A stretch of DNA of 64,000 bases from a virus: the IMG/VR virus record IMGVR_UViG_3300050120_000361, positions 144,539 through 208,538 of that record; one strand, given 5' to 3'. Under the pieces are notes generated by a model, which was given only the letters and a program-made list of their open reading frames with translations, searched no databases and was not told the origin of the DNA. The position numbers and the translations under genes are program-made. Of this stretch, positions 9,214 through 19,037 are shown piece after piece. Positions within the stretch are counted from its first letter, which is position 1. Each line of letters starts with the position of its first letter.

Positions 9214-10476
9214 ATGAGAAACTTTTCTGAGCAGGACCCGGAACAGCTTATGCGGACTGACAGAGACTCATCCATTGAGAGGATATGCGAGAGCACCGGC
9301 CTTCCTATGGAAAACGTCGAAAAGATGTACGAGTCCATGAAGGCCGAAAAACTATCCGACACTGCCATAGTTGAACATTTCGAAAAGGCCGCAAAGCCTA
9401 AGCAAATGGTGAGCTGCTCAGAGTTCTTCGGCTCTATGGTGGCCGGCATAAGCGGCGTCGAGGGAGACATGGACGACGTCAAGAGAACCGGCATAACCCG
9501 CGGAATACTCAGGGCGCTTGACGCGATGTCCACCGGCGTTGACGGCCAAATGCTCGACTCAACGGAAATGCTCGCAGTGGTCAAGGGGCTTATAGAGATT
9601 AAGGACCCAAAGGCCAAGGGACTGCTGTCGACCGACGAGGAGGACAAACTGCTCATAGAGCCAGTAAGGCACGACTTTTCAAAGCTGAACGAGGCCACGA
9701 CGCTTTCAATGCCTGAGGATGACGCCATGAATACAGTGGAACTGTTCGAGGGGCTTAAGCACATACTGGGCAAGAACACCCGCCGATGGGGAAACGCCTA
9801 CAGGCTCACGAACTCATACGAGGCGATAATGAACTACATAGACGAGCAGACCAAGCAGATACAGCTTGAGGCCTCGATAACGAGCGTGGACGACGGGTTC
9901 CACATCGAGCTCCTGAACGACCTTCTGACCGGCAACGTCAACCCCATATACAAGTCGATAAACGGGGTTAGGCAGCTGATACCGGACGGGCAGACGCTGC
10001 TGTTCGATATGATACTGCTGGTGAACTCTTTCATGCAGCAGAACGACTACGCACTGCAGTACATAAGCAGGCAGAACGTGCTCGAGTACAAGACGGCCGC
10101 AAGGAACCTTCTGGCATCAATCTCGTCCTCGCGCCACCGCAGCAAGATTGTCTATGACAGCATGCGCAAGAATAACTACGACGAGGGCTCCGCGGAAGGC
10201 TATGACAACAACTTAAAGTGCGGCGGCCCAAGCGGCTATGCAAGTCAGAACTTCCTTGAGGAGTACACTGGCAGCATAGACAGCGGAAAGCTGCAGAACT
10301 ACGGCTGGAACCTTCCGCTCAAGGCTGTTGTGGACATGCTGAACCTAAGCAAGTCGATGTCTACGGACTTCAACCTGAAGATACGCCCGCTAATACGCAA
10401 CTTCGTGACCAAGGCCTACGGGCTGACTGGGCGCGTAGAGCGCGCGAAGAGGGAAGTGGCAATGTTCAAGATATAG
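9214..10476 (+). CDS. unknown protein between tail sheath and tail tube
   Basis: 420 aa, mainly helical, with no recognised family. It contains one L-N-E-A sequence (158-160 before A161) that fits the consensus of T4-type prohead proteases, although a tail-module protein need not be a substrate. The C-terminal third is basic (R-E-V-A-M-F-K-I end). Genes between sheath and tube are often tail-associated, so a virion or tail-assembly role is the best guess. It sits alone between the hairpin at 9156 and the tube gene. Confidence 0.6.
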   Translation: MRNFSEQDPEQLMRTDRDSSIERICESTGLPMENVEKMYESMKAEKLSDTAIVEHFEKAAKPKQMVSCSEFFGSMVAGISGVEGDMDDVKRTGITRGILRALDAMSTGVDGQMLDSTEMLAVVKGLIEIKDPKAKGLLSTDEEDKLLIEPVRHDFSKLNEATTLSMPEDDAMNTVELFEGLKHILGKNTRRWGNAYRLTNSYEAIMNYIDEQTKQIQLEASITSVDDGFHIELLNDLLTGNVNPIYKSINGVRQLIPDGQTLLFDMILLVNSFMQQNDYALQYISRQNVLEYKTAARNLLASISSSRHRSKIVYDSMRKNNYDEGSAEGYDNNLKCGGPSGYASQNFLEEYTGSIDSGKLQNYGWNLPLKAVVDMLNLSKSMSTDFNLKIRPLIRNFVTKAYGLTGRVERAKREVAMFKI

Positions 10477-10528
10477 CCAAGGCAATAGATAACAAACAGA
10501 AACAAGAACAATTTAAAAATCAAAAGAT

Positions 10529-11116
10529 ATGTCAAATTTGATTCAATTCCCGCACACCACTAATTCAACAGCGGCTGTGCAACGCTACGAGCCCGTTATC
10601 AGCAGCAACTACAATGCGCACTTCGTGCTCATGGGCAACCTGAAAACCAAGCTCGGAGACTACGGCTTCCTTTCGGAGTACATCAAGTCCGTTACGGGCC
10701 TGTTCGTTGAGAAGGCCGGCGGCTCAATCGAGGGCGGGTACAAATGGATAAAGTTCCGTTACGACTCAAACGAGAAGGAGACGGTGTACGATGTGGTGGT
10801 TCAGTTCCACAACTTCCTGGACACCAACTCACGTATGTTCGTGTACAACGCGATAGTGGCCTGGTCACGCTTCAAGTACAACCCACTCACCGGCGAGAAG
10901 ACGCTGAAGGCGGACTACGCCAACGCAGCCATCGTCGGCGAGAAGTTCAACCGCGACGGCACCCTGTACTGGAGAAGGACCGGCCTGAACTGCTTTCCAA
11001 TGTCGGAAATTGAGGACATGGCCATGGACTACGGCAACCACGAGGCCGGCGAATTGAGCTGCACCTTCTCAGTGGATTACGTGCAGGACATCACCAACGA
11101 CCCGCGCCTCGCGTAA
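10529..11116 (+). CDS. tail tube protein (gp19-like)
   Basis: 195 aa, slightly longer than T4 gp19 (163 aa). The start R-Y-E-P-V-I-S-S-N-Y-N followed by a strand-rich body (G-Y-K-W-I-K-F-R-Y, V-Y-D-V-V-V-Q-F-H-N-F) and the late F-P-M-S-E-I ... E-L-S-C-T-F-S-V-D-Y-V pattern is typical of the T4/gp19 tail tube family. It would form stacked hexamer rings inside the sheath. Isoleucine codons are more often ATC than in neighbouring genes, as expected for an abundant protein. A stem-loop follows at 11145. Confidence 0.85.
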   Translation: MSNLIQFPHTTNSTAAVQRYEPVISSNYNAHFVLMGNLKTKLGDYGFLSEYIKSVTGLFVEKAGGSIEGGYKWIKFRYDSNEKETVYDVVVQFHNFLDTNSRMFVYNAIVAWSRFKYNPLTGEKTLKADYANAAIVGEKFNRDGTLYWRRTGLNCFPMSEIEDMAMDYGNHEAGELSCTFSVDYVQDITNDPRLA

Positions 11117-11144
11117 ACTTAAGGGATTTGACATATCTTTCATT

Positions 11145-11170
11145 TGGTTTCAGTCTCTTGCCTGAAACCA
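11145..11170 (+). terminator. stem-loop after tail tube gene
   Basis: A perfect 9-bp stem (TGGTTTCAG with CTGAAACCA) and 8-base loop lies between the tail tube stop and the next start. The downstream sequence is TTAAA rather than a T run, so termination strength is uncertain. Confidence 0.55.
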
Positions 11171-11187
11171 TTAAACATATACGGTAA

Positions 11188-12864
11188 ATGGCAAAATTCG
11201 GCTACGACGACCACAACTCGTCATTGAATACAAACACTCTGAAGCTCTCGAACGTCTACACGAACTGGGGATACCTTTTCCTGAACGCGGATGAGGAGTG
11301 CCGGGCCCTGATGCAGGAGCTCGTTGACGAGGAGCACGGCGGCTTCGTGCTCGTCAAGCCCCAGGACTTCGCCCTGCACATGCTAGACCTGTTCTTCAAC
11401 CTGTCGCCTGAGATACAGCCGCTTTTCGACGGCTACGACGCCATGCAGATAGCAGGAATGGAGCAGGTCTACAGGACCAATCCAAAGTCTATGGTAATGC
11501 GCCTGGCCGATGACCTAAGGGAGAACGAGTTCAACGGTTCGGGTCAGCGGTTCGCGGCTAACATTTACCCAATGACGCCTGAGGGCTTCTCTCAATGGCC
11601 GTCCGACTGGGCTTTTCCAATATACGTTGACGACAACATGCCAGGCGAAAATGCCGTGCATATCATAAACGAGGTGATGGAGTCCTCAGACCCTGAAGAG
11701 TACGAGGAGTACTACTGCTACGGCGGAGACTTTTTCTACAAGCGCAAGGACAGTCCTAAGTACTGGATGGACGAGGACGACGAGGCAGACGTGTCATTCG
11801 ATACAATCGAGGAGATGAAGCAGTACATCAACAACGGAGGGTGGGAGGGCACCCATGCGCCCGAACCGACCCCAGAGGTAGAGGAGGTTGCGAGCGACGT
11901 GGACGAGCTGCCGGAAGGTGAAAATGAAAGCATTTGGAGTGAAAAGCGTAAAGCATTTATTAAGATAGCCCGGAATGGAGAACCTGGAGTTTGGGATGAC
12001 GATCTAAATGTTTTTGTATTGACCGAAGAGTCAAAAAATGATACTGAGCCTGTTACAGCGGGAATAGTTGACAAGGCCTCTGAGGCCCAGCCTGAAATAA
12101 ACTGGTCCGACACAAAGACGGGGATTTCCGAAAAGGAGGAGTACAGCGCTCTTGTCAAGAAATTGGCTTTCGCCCAGCACAAGCTCGCCAAAACCAAGAA
12201 TTCCTACCGCAAGCCTACTCTTGGAGCGCCGCGGAAGGCCCCTGTGAAAATGGAGCAGTGGAAGAAGGACGCTTTGAAGCGCCTTGAAGGAGAGGTGTCC
12301 AAGGCGCTTAAGGCCATAGACCGCTTTAAGTTCAATCACGCCGGTTTGCGTCAGGTCATGAGACAGCTAAACATACCAGCAGCCTCTTGGAACGGAAGCG
12401 GGATGGTCAAGGAATGGGGCAATTGGACACAAGGCTACAAAATAAATGATGGCGGATGGTCGCCTGAGAAGGTTGACCTTTACCAGATAGGCAAGGAAAA
12501 ATTCCTGAACCTTATAAAGACGCTTGAGGCCAAGGGCTTTGAAATCGACGTTGTAAGCGAACCGAGCAAGGCTATAAACGGAGACAGTGTGGCATACTTC
12601 ACCATAGAGCAGTACCATACTGATGAGGATTTGAAGGGAAACACAAAATTGAATGAGGACGCGCCTGTAAGCCCTTGGGCTTTGGCGGTCGGTCCAGCAG
12701 TAGTGCTTTCTGTAGTGGTAGCCTCAGTGATAAGAGAGTACAAGAAAGGCAAGGCTAAGGCAGAGGCTGGAGGCGTTAAGATGGACGGGGCCACCCGCAA
12801 GAAGGTGCTAGTCAACGCGCTTCAAAAGGCGATACTCGAGGTGCAGAAGGCGCACAACTCATAA
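11188..12864 (+). CDS. K-L-[ST]-N family protein A, with C-terminal membrane segment
   Basis: 558 aa of unknown function. Residues about 11-105 form the N-terminal domain shared by five proteins in this window: K-L-S-N-V-Y-T-N-W, then about 50 residues, then L-F-D-G-Y. A long acidic middle (about 165-300) follows. The region 380-490 resembles part of the next gene's product (helix, then a K-[EG]-W ... G-Y ... K-G-F-E-I pattern). A single hydrophobic segment (about 500-520, W-A-L-A-V-G-P-A-V-V-L-S-V-V-V-A-S) is a candidate membrane span or fusion-like helix. It also has an L-N-E-D site. The bases around 11920-12050 look more AT-rich than their surroundings and may be a later insertion. Confidence 0.65.
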   Translation: MAKFGYDDHNSSLNTNTLKLSNVYTNWGYLFLNADEECRALMQELVDEEHGGFVLVKPQDFALHMLDLFFNLSPEIQPLFDGYDAMQIAGMEQVYRTNPKSMVMRLADDLRENEFNGSGQRFAANIYPMTPEGFSQWPSDWAFPIYVDDNMPGENAVHIINEVMESSDPEEYEEYYCYGGDFFYKRKDSPKYWMDEDDEADVSFDTIEEMKQYINNGGWEGTHAPEPTPEVEEVASDVDELPEGENESIWSEKRKAFIKIARNGEPGVWDDDLNVFVLTEESKNDTEPVTAGIVDKASEAQPEINWSDTKTGISEKEEYSALVKKLAFAQHKLAKTKNSYRKPTLGAPRKAPVKMEQWKKDALKRLEGEVSKALKAIDRFKFNHAGLRQVMRQLNIPAASWNGSGMVKEWGNWTQGYKINDGGWSPEKVDLYQIGKEKFLNLIKTLEAKGFEIDVVSEPSKAINGDSVAYFTIEQYHTDEDLKGNTKLNEDAPVSPWALAVGPAVVLSVVVASVIREYKKGKAKAEAGGVKMDGATRKKVLVNALQKAILEVQKAHNS

Positions 12865-12869
12865 GCATT

Positions 12870-13727
12870 ATGGAAAGACTCAAACTAAGTAATTTCTGGG
12901 AAGTATGGCCCGAGCTATGCGCCACAGAACCCAAGTTCAAGCCTTTTGAAATGCTCGCGAACGTGTTCTCGACTTCGGACGGCAGGGCGATGCGGGCACA
13001 GCCGAAGGAGTGCACGGACTACCTGATGCGCATGTTCTCGAACTCGCAGCTTTTCAGGGGAATGTTCGGCGGCTACACGGAGCGGGAGGCCGACACCATT
13101 GCCGCAATGGTCGCGGAGAACGGGGACGGCTTCAAAGCGCTTTCAGAAAGGCTCGCCAAAACCTATGAGGCATGGACCGCGCTGGACGGGCCCAAGCGCA
13201 CTACGGACGAGGACTTCAAGAAGTACCTGATACTGGTGAATGAAACCAATATGGCGCAGGAGGCTTTTGACAGGATTAACGCCAAGGCGACCAATGAAAA
13301 GCTTCGCAAGGACCACGTGTTCGCATCCAAGTGGCGAGCCGCAAGGGCCGAAATCAACAAGGCAGAACGCAAAACGCGCCAATTCATTCACAACACCCTG
13401 AACATCGTTAAAGGCGTAAGGTCATTAGGCCTGGAGGCATCCAAGTCGGAAACCACAGCCGTAAAGGGCTGGCACACAATTACCGACGGTTACTCTATAT
13501 CCGAGGGCGATATAGAGCTGTACGGCGGCACGGGCGTGGAGAAGTATTCGGCTATACTGGCCTGGCTTAAGTCCAACGGATACGAGATAGAGTCGACTGA
13601 AAAGCCGTGGCGCTCAGGCAAGGGCATGCGCGCCAACATAAGAGTTAAGCCATGGCACGACGAGGACGCGCTGAAGGAGCGGCACAGGAAAACCGCGGAG
13701 AACATTGACAGATACATAAACGGTTAA
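12870..13727 (+). CDS. K-L-[ST]-N family protein B
   Basis: 285 aa of unknown function, starting 6 bases after protein A. The N-terminal domain (about 1-95) begins M-E-R-L-K-L-S-N-F-W and reaches M-F-G-G-Y. The C-terminal domain (about 155-270: helix, then K-G-W-H-T-I, G-Y-S-I, and a L-K-S-N-G-Y-E-I element) resembles residues 380-490 of protein A, so A and B look like paralogues over two domains, A having gained an acidic linker and a membrane segment. No catalytic motif is visible. The tail-module location suggests a virion or assembly role. Confidence 0.65.
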   Translation: MERLKLSNFWEVWPELCATEPKFKPFEMLANVFSTSDGRAMRAQPKECTDYLMRMFSNSQLFRGMFGGYTEREADTIAAMVAENGDGFKALSERLAKTYEAWTALDGPKRTTDEDFKKYLILVNETNMAQEAFDRINAKATNEKLRKDHVFASKWRAARAEINKAERKTRQFIHNTLNIVKGVRSLGLEASKSETTAVKGWHTITDGYSISEGDIELYGGTGVEKYSAILAWLKSNGYEIESTEKPWRSGKGMRANIRVKPWHDEDALKERHRKTAENIDRYING

Positions 13728-13755
13728 GGAACACGATACAACCAAAAACACAACA

Positions 13756-15348
13756 ATGGCATTCAAACTTACCAACATATGGCAGCAGTGGTCCCAGTTC
13801 TGGGCGGCAGCCGAAAAGGAGGCGCCCACAGACTTCGAGAGACTTTCCAATTATTGGCAGCCTGACGGCACATACATGACCGAGGAGCCTAAGGAGGCTG
13901 TTGAGGGCCTGCTAAAGCTGCTCGCCGCGAGCGGAAGGCTCATAAACGTATTTGACGGCTACGACCAGAAGGAAAAGGGCGGAATACTCGGCGCCTGGGC
14001 TGTCGAGGCCAACAGGCCCAAATTCATTGACGCCATATGCAAGTCTTTCGCCGATTACGTCCATATTAAGGGCAAGTCAATAGTAGACTACAGCCACGCT
14101 TTCGCCAACGGGTTCGCAGACGATTACGCGCAGTTCCCTGAGAACGTTACAGAAACCACAACTGGAGCGGATGACGGGAAGCGGTGCTTCACCGTTACAG
14201 GTCTTCCAGGCCTGACCTTCGAATTCGAGCAGAATGGTGAGCTCATAACCATAGTAGATGAGGTCGGTGACGATTTGGGGGACGCCTACGACAATGAGCT
14301 ATTCAACACGATAGCCGCCCTGCGCAGGGCGGTACACCCAGAGGACAATGATACGGGGAACCCTGAACTACTTAAGGAACTGAACGCAATACACGCGCAG
14401 CAGAAGCCGGTTCCGGTTCCGCCAAGCGCCGTGCCTGACAAGTCGTCATCGGCCGATAAGGTTGCTGACTACCTAGGAACGGCAATGGCCAAGCACAAGA
14501 ACTGCTACTTCGCCAAAATGAGCAAAGGCGTTCCACTGCCGGAAAGTTCGAGAATACCGGAAAGGATGCTCAAATGGGCGCTGTCCTGCTCGCTCCCTGA
14601 AAAGGGGGTTGATGACTTCAAAAAGGCTCTTAAGGCTATGGCGATACCCGGACTGCGCGTCAGCAAGGGGCCTTCCCGCGGGAAGAACGCTCCGGCGTAC
14701 TACGTTGTTCAGTGCCCGATTGAGGAGACCAAGGTTGAGGCGAAGACCGACGTGATACACCTGGCGTCATACTCTGAGGGTTGGAGCAGCCTCGGCGAAC
14801 AGGACATTGAATACTTCATGGACATATGCAGCCAGTTCCTCGCCGCCCCGGACAAAACAACTTTCTGGGACAGCCTGCGCTTCCAGATAACCAAGCTATT
14901 GCCGGGCGACGCTGAGGACATTGACCAGGCAGACATTGGTGAACGCATGGCCACAGTGAAGACCCTGCTCCAGTACCTCAAGAAGGACCTGGCCTGGGAC
15001 AAGAAGAACACCCGCGAGTACAACTCCAGGGCCAAGGCGATAGCTGACGGCAGCAAGGCCATATCCAAAATATCCGATGATGACATAGAGTACTTGGGAG
15101 ACGCCGACAGGCCGATACTTGTCAAGATACTTACCGACTACCACCTCGGAAACCTCATAGGCAAGGTGAAGCCGAAGTCGAAAATAGTGATAGAGGCCCG
15201 CGACTACACCGAAACCGACAACTCAAACAACAGGTACACGTTCACCAAGACATACGTTGACGGCTACGTGTCAATAGACGGTTCGGAGACTGAATTCGAA
15301 AGAATACAGATTGGCTCGAGCGGCTTCGACCACTTCCCCGAGAGCTGA
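13756..15348 (+). CDS. K-L-[ST]-N family protein C
   Basis: 530 aa of unknown function; third consecutive member of the family. It begins M-A-F-K-L-T-N-I-W-Q-Q-W and has the V-F-D-G-Y element about 70 residues later. A region near 235-320 ends with F-K-K-A-L-K-A-M and a glycine-rich K-G-P-S-R-G-K loop, which resembles the small C-terminal domain of proteins A and B. The remaining 200 residues (helical around 335-460, then a strand-rich end with the acidic D-Y-T-E-T-D) are unique. No membrane segment. Confidence 0.65.
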   Translation: MAFKLTNIWQQWSQFWAAAEKEAPTDFERLSNYWQPDGTYMTEEPKEAVEGLLKLLAASGRLINVFDGYDQKEKGGILGAWAVEANRPKFIDAICKSFADYVHIKGKSIVDYSHAFANGFADDYAQFPENVTETTTGADDGKRCFTVTGLPGLTFEFEQNGELITIVDEVGDDLGDAYDNELFNTIAALRRAVHPEDNDTGNPELLKELNAIHAQQKPVPVPPSAVPDKSSSADKVADYLGTAMAKHKNCYFAKMSKGVPLPESSRIPERMLKWALSCSLPEKGVDDFKKALKAMAIPGLRVSKGPSRGKNAPAYYVVQCPIEETKVEAKTDVIHLASYSEGWSSLGEQDIEYFMDICSQFLAAPDKTTFWDSLRFQITKLLPGDAEDIDQADIGERMATVKTLLQYLKKDLAWDKKNTREYNSRAKAIADGSKAISKISDDDIEYLGDADRPILVKILTDYHLGNLIGKVKPKSKIVIEARDYTETDNSNNRYTFTKTYVDGYVSIDGSETEFERIQIGSSGFDHFPES

Positions 15349-15409
15349 TAGCGGAAAAAACGCAAAAGACAAAAACGCATAGATAGTTCATTACGCCGAA
15401 CAGACGACA

Positions 15410-15820
15410 ATGGCGATAAGGATAAGAGACAAGACACAAAAACCCGTTGATGCTGGGGTTAGCAGAAAAGACGACCGCAATGGCCAGTCGCAACCCACCA
15501 AAGAAACCAACAAGGACGCACCTATTCCGGATGTCCGTAGCTTCAGAGAACAGGCCATACTGGTCATTAACACACTCGAGTCGGAGGGCATAGACCTGTA
15601 CGACAAAGCAAGAACTCCAGGAATGTATTTGAAAAGGAGGGGGACCGCAATGGTGCCTGACCAACTAATTCAGAAAATTCTATCTGGGAACGACGACCAA
15701 GCATCGACTTTGAACGCGAAGCAGCCAACATCAACGGGAAACAATAGCGAGGCAAAGGCCGGCGGAGAGCAACTCCCGCCCGGCCTTGTCGCATTTCTGA
15801 CAAAGAACAAGAAACCATAA
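15410..15820 (+). CDS. small unknown protein
   Basis: 136 aa, basic and disordered at both ends, with one helical stretch (about 43-90, F-R-E-Q-A-I-L-V-I-N-T-L-E-S-E-G-I-D-L). I recognise no family. It sits 13 bases before the gp26-like gene and is probably part of the hub and tail-assembly operon. Confidence 0.55.
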   Translation: MAIRIRDKTQKPVDAGVSRKDDRNGQSQPTKETNKDAPIPDVRSFREQAILVINTLESEGIDLYDKARTPGMYLKRRGTAMVPDQLIQKILSGNDDQASTLNAKQPTSTGNNSEAKAGGEQLPPGLVAFLTKNKKP

Positions 15821-15833
15821 ATAACAGCATAAC

Positions 15834-16835
15834 ATGTCAACAGAGAAAGACGAAATCAAGAAGCAAAAACTGGCCGAGCTCGAACAGCTTGAAAGCACCG
15901 CCAAAGGAACCGAACCGGAAGCAGCGCCAATCGAAACCGAGACTCAGCCCGAGGACGAGGACGACAACATAGTGCGCATGGACGCTCCAAAAATGATTGA
16001 CGGCTACCGCATACTCGCAAGGCCGAACATGCCATTCGGCGGCGCGCTGTACCCGCCGTCTTGGACCTTCGCCTACAAGTGCCCAATTTCCAAGCAGATC
16101 GCGAACTTCTCCACGCTCAACGAGCAGGACCAGCCCGCGATAGTGGCTGCCATCGAGGAACTGGTTAAGGCCTGCTTCGTGATACTGGACGAGAACAACG
16201 GACAGACAATAGACACTGGCGAACTGAACGACGGCGACAGGCTGTTCTTCTTCCTGCTCCTGCGCGAATTTTACCTGCACGACAAGCCCATCACGTACAC
16301 CACAATAAGCCAGAACTGGCAGGAGCCCGTACAGGTAGAGCTGCTCGCCTCCAGGCTGAAGTACAAGACACTCAGCGCCGGCCTTCTCGCGTGCTTTGAC
16401 GGCCGCATATTCACGATACCGGTTAACGAAGAGTCCGAGCCGATAGTGTTCCGCGTCCCTACTTTCAAGGCTTCTGGCAAGGTGTTCCGGCACATAGTCA
16501 AGGTGTACCGAGACAGCCAGAACGCGGACGAGACAGAGAGCAAGAAGATGCTTGACGACGAGTCGTTCAACAAGCAGTTCCTGCTGGTGGCGCCGTTCCT
16601 TTTCGTTACCGGCAACGAGACAATAGACGCCCTCAAGACCAAGTTCAAGAAGATACAGTACAATGAGGACCTACTCAACAGCTACCTCACGGTGATAAAC
16701 AAGCTCAAACTGGACAACATGGAGCGCATCGCCTACACGTACAAGGGCTCTGAGGAGGAGACCCTGATGCGATTTCCCGGAGGATGGAAGAACATGTTTA
16801 TCGATAACCAGGCTTTCGGAGGAATATTCGACTAA
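15834..16835 (+). CDS. probable T4 gp26-like baseplate hub protein
   Basis: 333 aa. After an acidic disordered start (1-50), the pattern matches the T4 base-plate hub family: a P-F-G-G-A-L-Y-P start, a middle with E-L-V-K-A-C-F, then D-G-D-R-L-F-F-F-L-L-L-R-E, where the family is known for a conserved L-L-x-x-R helix. T4 gp26 is 208 aa, so this one carries an extra C-terminal half. Location between tail tube and tape measure fits a hub or tail-initiation role. The next gene lies only 3 bases downstream in another frame, an arrangement that resembles tail-assembly chaperone pairs; that alternative should be kept open. Confidence 0.5.
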   Translation: MSTEKDEIKKQKLAELEQLESTAKGTEPEAAPIETETQPEDEDDNIVRMDAPKMIDGYRILARPNMPFGGALYPPSWTFAYKCPISKQIANFSTLNEQDQPAIVAAIEELVKACFVILDENNGQTIDTGELNDGDRLFFFLLLREFYLHDKPITYTTISQNWQEPVQVELLASRLKYKTLSAGLLACFDGRIFTIPVNEESEPIVFRVPTFKASGKVFRHIVKVYRDSQNADETESKKMLDDESFNKQFLLVAPFLFVTGNETIDALKTKFKKIQYNEDLLNSYLTVINKLKLDNMERIAYTYKGSEEETLMRFPGGWKNMFIDNQAFGGIFD

Positions 16836-16838
16836 GAT

Positions 16839-17187
16839 ATGGGGGCCGAAGGAGGAAAAGAAGACAGCATTCCCTACCTGGTCTGAACTCTACTCGGCGA
16901 GCAAAATCGACTGGAACAGCTACTACGAGTCGGCTATAATACTGTCCGTAAAGAGCCACAACAGCTTTGAGCAGATAGAGAACCTGGAGTTCTTTAAGTT
17001 CAATTTGCTGATGAAGTACCTGAATATATACATAGAGAACGAGAACAAACAGCAACAAAGCCCCGAAGACGCCGAAAACAAGAAGGACGAACTAATGCAG
17101 CAGTCCGCCAAGCACATGGCGGAAGCCAAGAAGAATATGCCGAAAGCGCCTAAGATGCCGACAATAAAAGCACCAAAACTGAAGTAA
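16839..17187 (+). CDS. small tail-module protein, reading frame broken by one base at its start
   Basis: Coding signal is strong from about 16845 to 17187 in one frame: it translates to W-S-E-L-Y-S-A-S-K-I-D-W-N-S-Y-Y, with a lysine- and proline-rich end (P-K-A-P-K-M-P-T-I-K-A-P-K-L-K). That frame has no ATG until 17005. The ATG at 16839 is in another frame and stops after 15 codons. Removing one G from the G run at 16841-16845 joins this ATG to the coding frame, giving about 115 aa starting M-G-P-K-E-E-K-K. So this is either a homopolymer sequencing error, a real +1 frameshift site, or a gene using a non-standard start. Confidence 0.6.
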
Positions 17188-17197
17188 AAACACGGAA

Positions 17198-19027
17198 ATG
17201 AGCAGACTGAACAACCTCAACGAAGCGGTAATAGACACCACCAAATTCACAGGAAATGGCGGCGGTGACTTGAACATCAGACTCGCTAAGAAAGGCGCTG
17301 GAAAGTCCCTGCTTGACGACATTGAGGACGAGGACGCCGGCGCATTTGCGCCCCTTTTGCCTAACGACATTGTAGACACAAAGACAATAGCGCAGAGGCT
17401 CGCTGAAAAGAATGAGCAGTTGGCAGCCCAAACAGTTAAGGACACGAACAGGGCCGCCGAGCTTAAGGCGCTGATGCAGCTCAGGCAGAAGAAGCGCCCC
17501 GAGATAAGGCACCAGAAAACCGAGAAACAGGACCTGAACGCACAACTGCTCGACAGAACCGATGCCGAGGAAATGCAGCTGCAGCTGCAGAACAGGCAGT
17601 TGATACAGGACTACACCGAGGCAACCGGCAACCGGCTCCCTGAAGACACTGAAATGGTGGAGACCGTGGAGCAGATTGAGGAGGCGCTTGACGAGATACC
17701 GACAGGCGACAAGGAGGTCACGCTCGCGGACTTCGACATCGTTCCGACACCAATCCGCAAGGACAAGACGGGCTACACAAAGACCCTCGTAACCATAAAG
17801 AAGGGCTCCGTTCCACAGGAGATGAGCGCGCTCGCCACTGAGGTTAAGAAGCTGTCCAAGGGCGTGATAAGGCACCGCATAATGGACATGCGCACCATAG
17901 CGAACACCAACAAGACGCAGCTGCGCGGGTCTGATTTAAAGCTCGGCCTCGTGTCAATAAACTTCAAGCCCGACGGCGAGAGCCGCGTCAACAAGGGCAC
18001 CAGGTTCATAGTGTCCGTTCCGGAGGACTTCCAATCCTCACGGGACGTTGTCGTGTACATACAGGAAAGCCGCGACAAGACGATACTGGTCCTGAAAGGG
18101 AACACTTTCTCCAACTGGCCGACAATGCAGGAATTCCTTGCCGAGGCCATAGCGAATTACTACCAGTACGGGTTCGCTTCAACCAAGACCATGCTCAAAT
18201 CCAACGGCATAAGCAATCCGCTCCTTGCCGTGGTTAAGTCGGTTTCATCCTCTGGGAGATACACGGTCGAGCCGAAGACGGACGCCGAAGGGCGCATCGA
18301 GCAGCTAACCATAGAGAGCAAGGGCACTGACAACCAGTGGCTTCGCGTCGTGGTGCTCGAGGGGCAGCTTGCTGCGACATACAAGGTCAAGTGCCGTTCC
18401 GAGATTGACACCAATTGGTCAGTGGACATAAACAACCCAAAAGGGCATCCTCTCACCATACTGGACCTGAACGGGGACAAGTTCATAGGCATACTTGACA
18501 AGCTTTACGCGAAACAGGACTGGGGAATGGACTCTGGTGGAAGCAGGGAATACTACATGCTTGCCAAGCTGACCTACCGTGCGCTGAGGGACGCGTTCGT
18601 CAGGATGTGGACTATAGTGGATGAGCCGGAGACCAACGCAATAGGCCTGGTCATTGGCGGCACGCTTTCGCAGAAGGACACCGCAAAGGACATACCAGGC
18701 TCGTACGCCGCGGAGGGCATTATAGGCAAGACCAGCCATTTCGACTACTTCATACTGACCTACCTTGCGGTGCAGGAACTGGGCGGCGACAAGCGCAATC
18801 CGCAGGAGTACATCACCACGGACGAGTACCATGAAAAGTACAACATAGCCAACAGGGGCAGGTACCAGGACAGACCCGCTACCATTCTCAAGAAAGAGGG
18901 CGAAAAGCGCAACTACCACGCAAGGGTGTACAAGTTCCAGCTCGAATACGAAATAGCCGGCAGCAAGCACAAGCTTGTCAACAGCTCATTGGATGCCATA
19001 CTCGAAGAGAGCGGCCTGCTCAAATAA
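17198..19027 (+). CDS. unknown tail-module protein
   Basis: 609 aa, no family recognised. The first 170 residues are charged, helical and probably coiled coil (long Q, E and K stretches). Residues about 180-430 are strand-rich with several compact beta elements (G-T-R-F-I-V-S-V-P, D-V-V-V-Y-I-Q-E-S). The last 150 residues are mixed. It lies between the broken small gene and a small gene that precedes the tape measure, so a baseplate hub, tail-length or tail-completion function is plausible but not shown. Confidence 0.65.
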   Translation: MSRLNNLNEAVIDTTKFTGNGGGDLNIRLAKKGAGKSLLDDIEDEDAGAFAPLLPNDIVDTKTIAQRLAEKNEQLAAQTVKDTNRAAELKALMQLRQKKRPEIRHQKTEKQDLNAQLLDRTDAEEMQLQLQNRQLIQDYTEATGNRLPEDTEMVETVEQIEEALDEIPTGDKEVTLADFDIVPTPIRKDKTGYTKTLVTIKKGSVPQEMSALATEVKKLSKGVIRHRIMDMRTIANTNKTQLRGSDLKLGLVSINFKPDGESRVNKGTRFIVSVPEDFQSSRDVVVYIQESRDKTILVLKGNTFSNWPTMQEFLAEAIANYYQYGFASTKTMLKSNGISNPLLAVVKSVSSSGRYTVEPKTDAEGRIEQLTIESKGTDNQWLRVVVLEGQLAATYKVKCRSEIDTNWSVDINNPKGHPLTILDLNGDKFIGILDKLYAKQDWGMDSGGSREYYMLAKLTYRALRDAFVRMWTIVDEPETNAIGLVIGGTLSQKDTAKDIPGSYAAEGIIGKTSHFDYFILTYLAVQELGGDKRNPQEYITTDEYHEKYNIANRGRYQDRPATILKKEGEKRNYHARVYKFQLEYEIAGSKHKLVNSSLDAILEESGLLK

Positions 19028-19037
19028 ACAAAATCAG

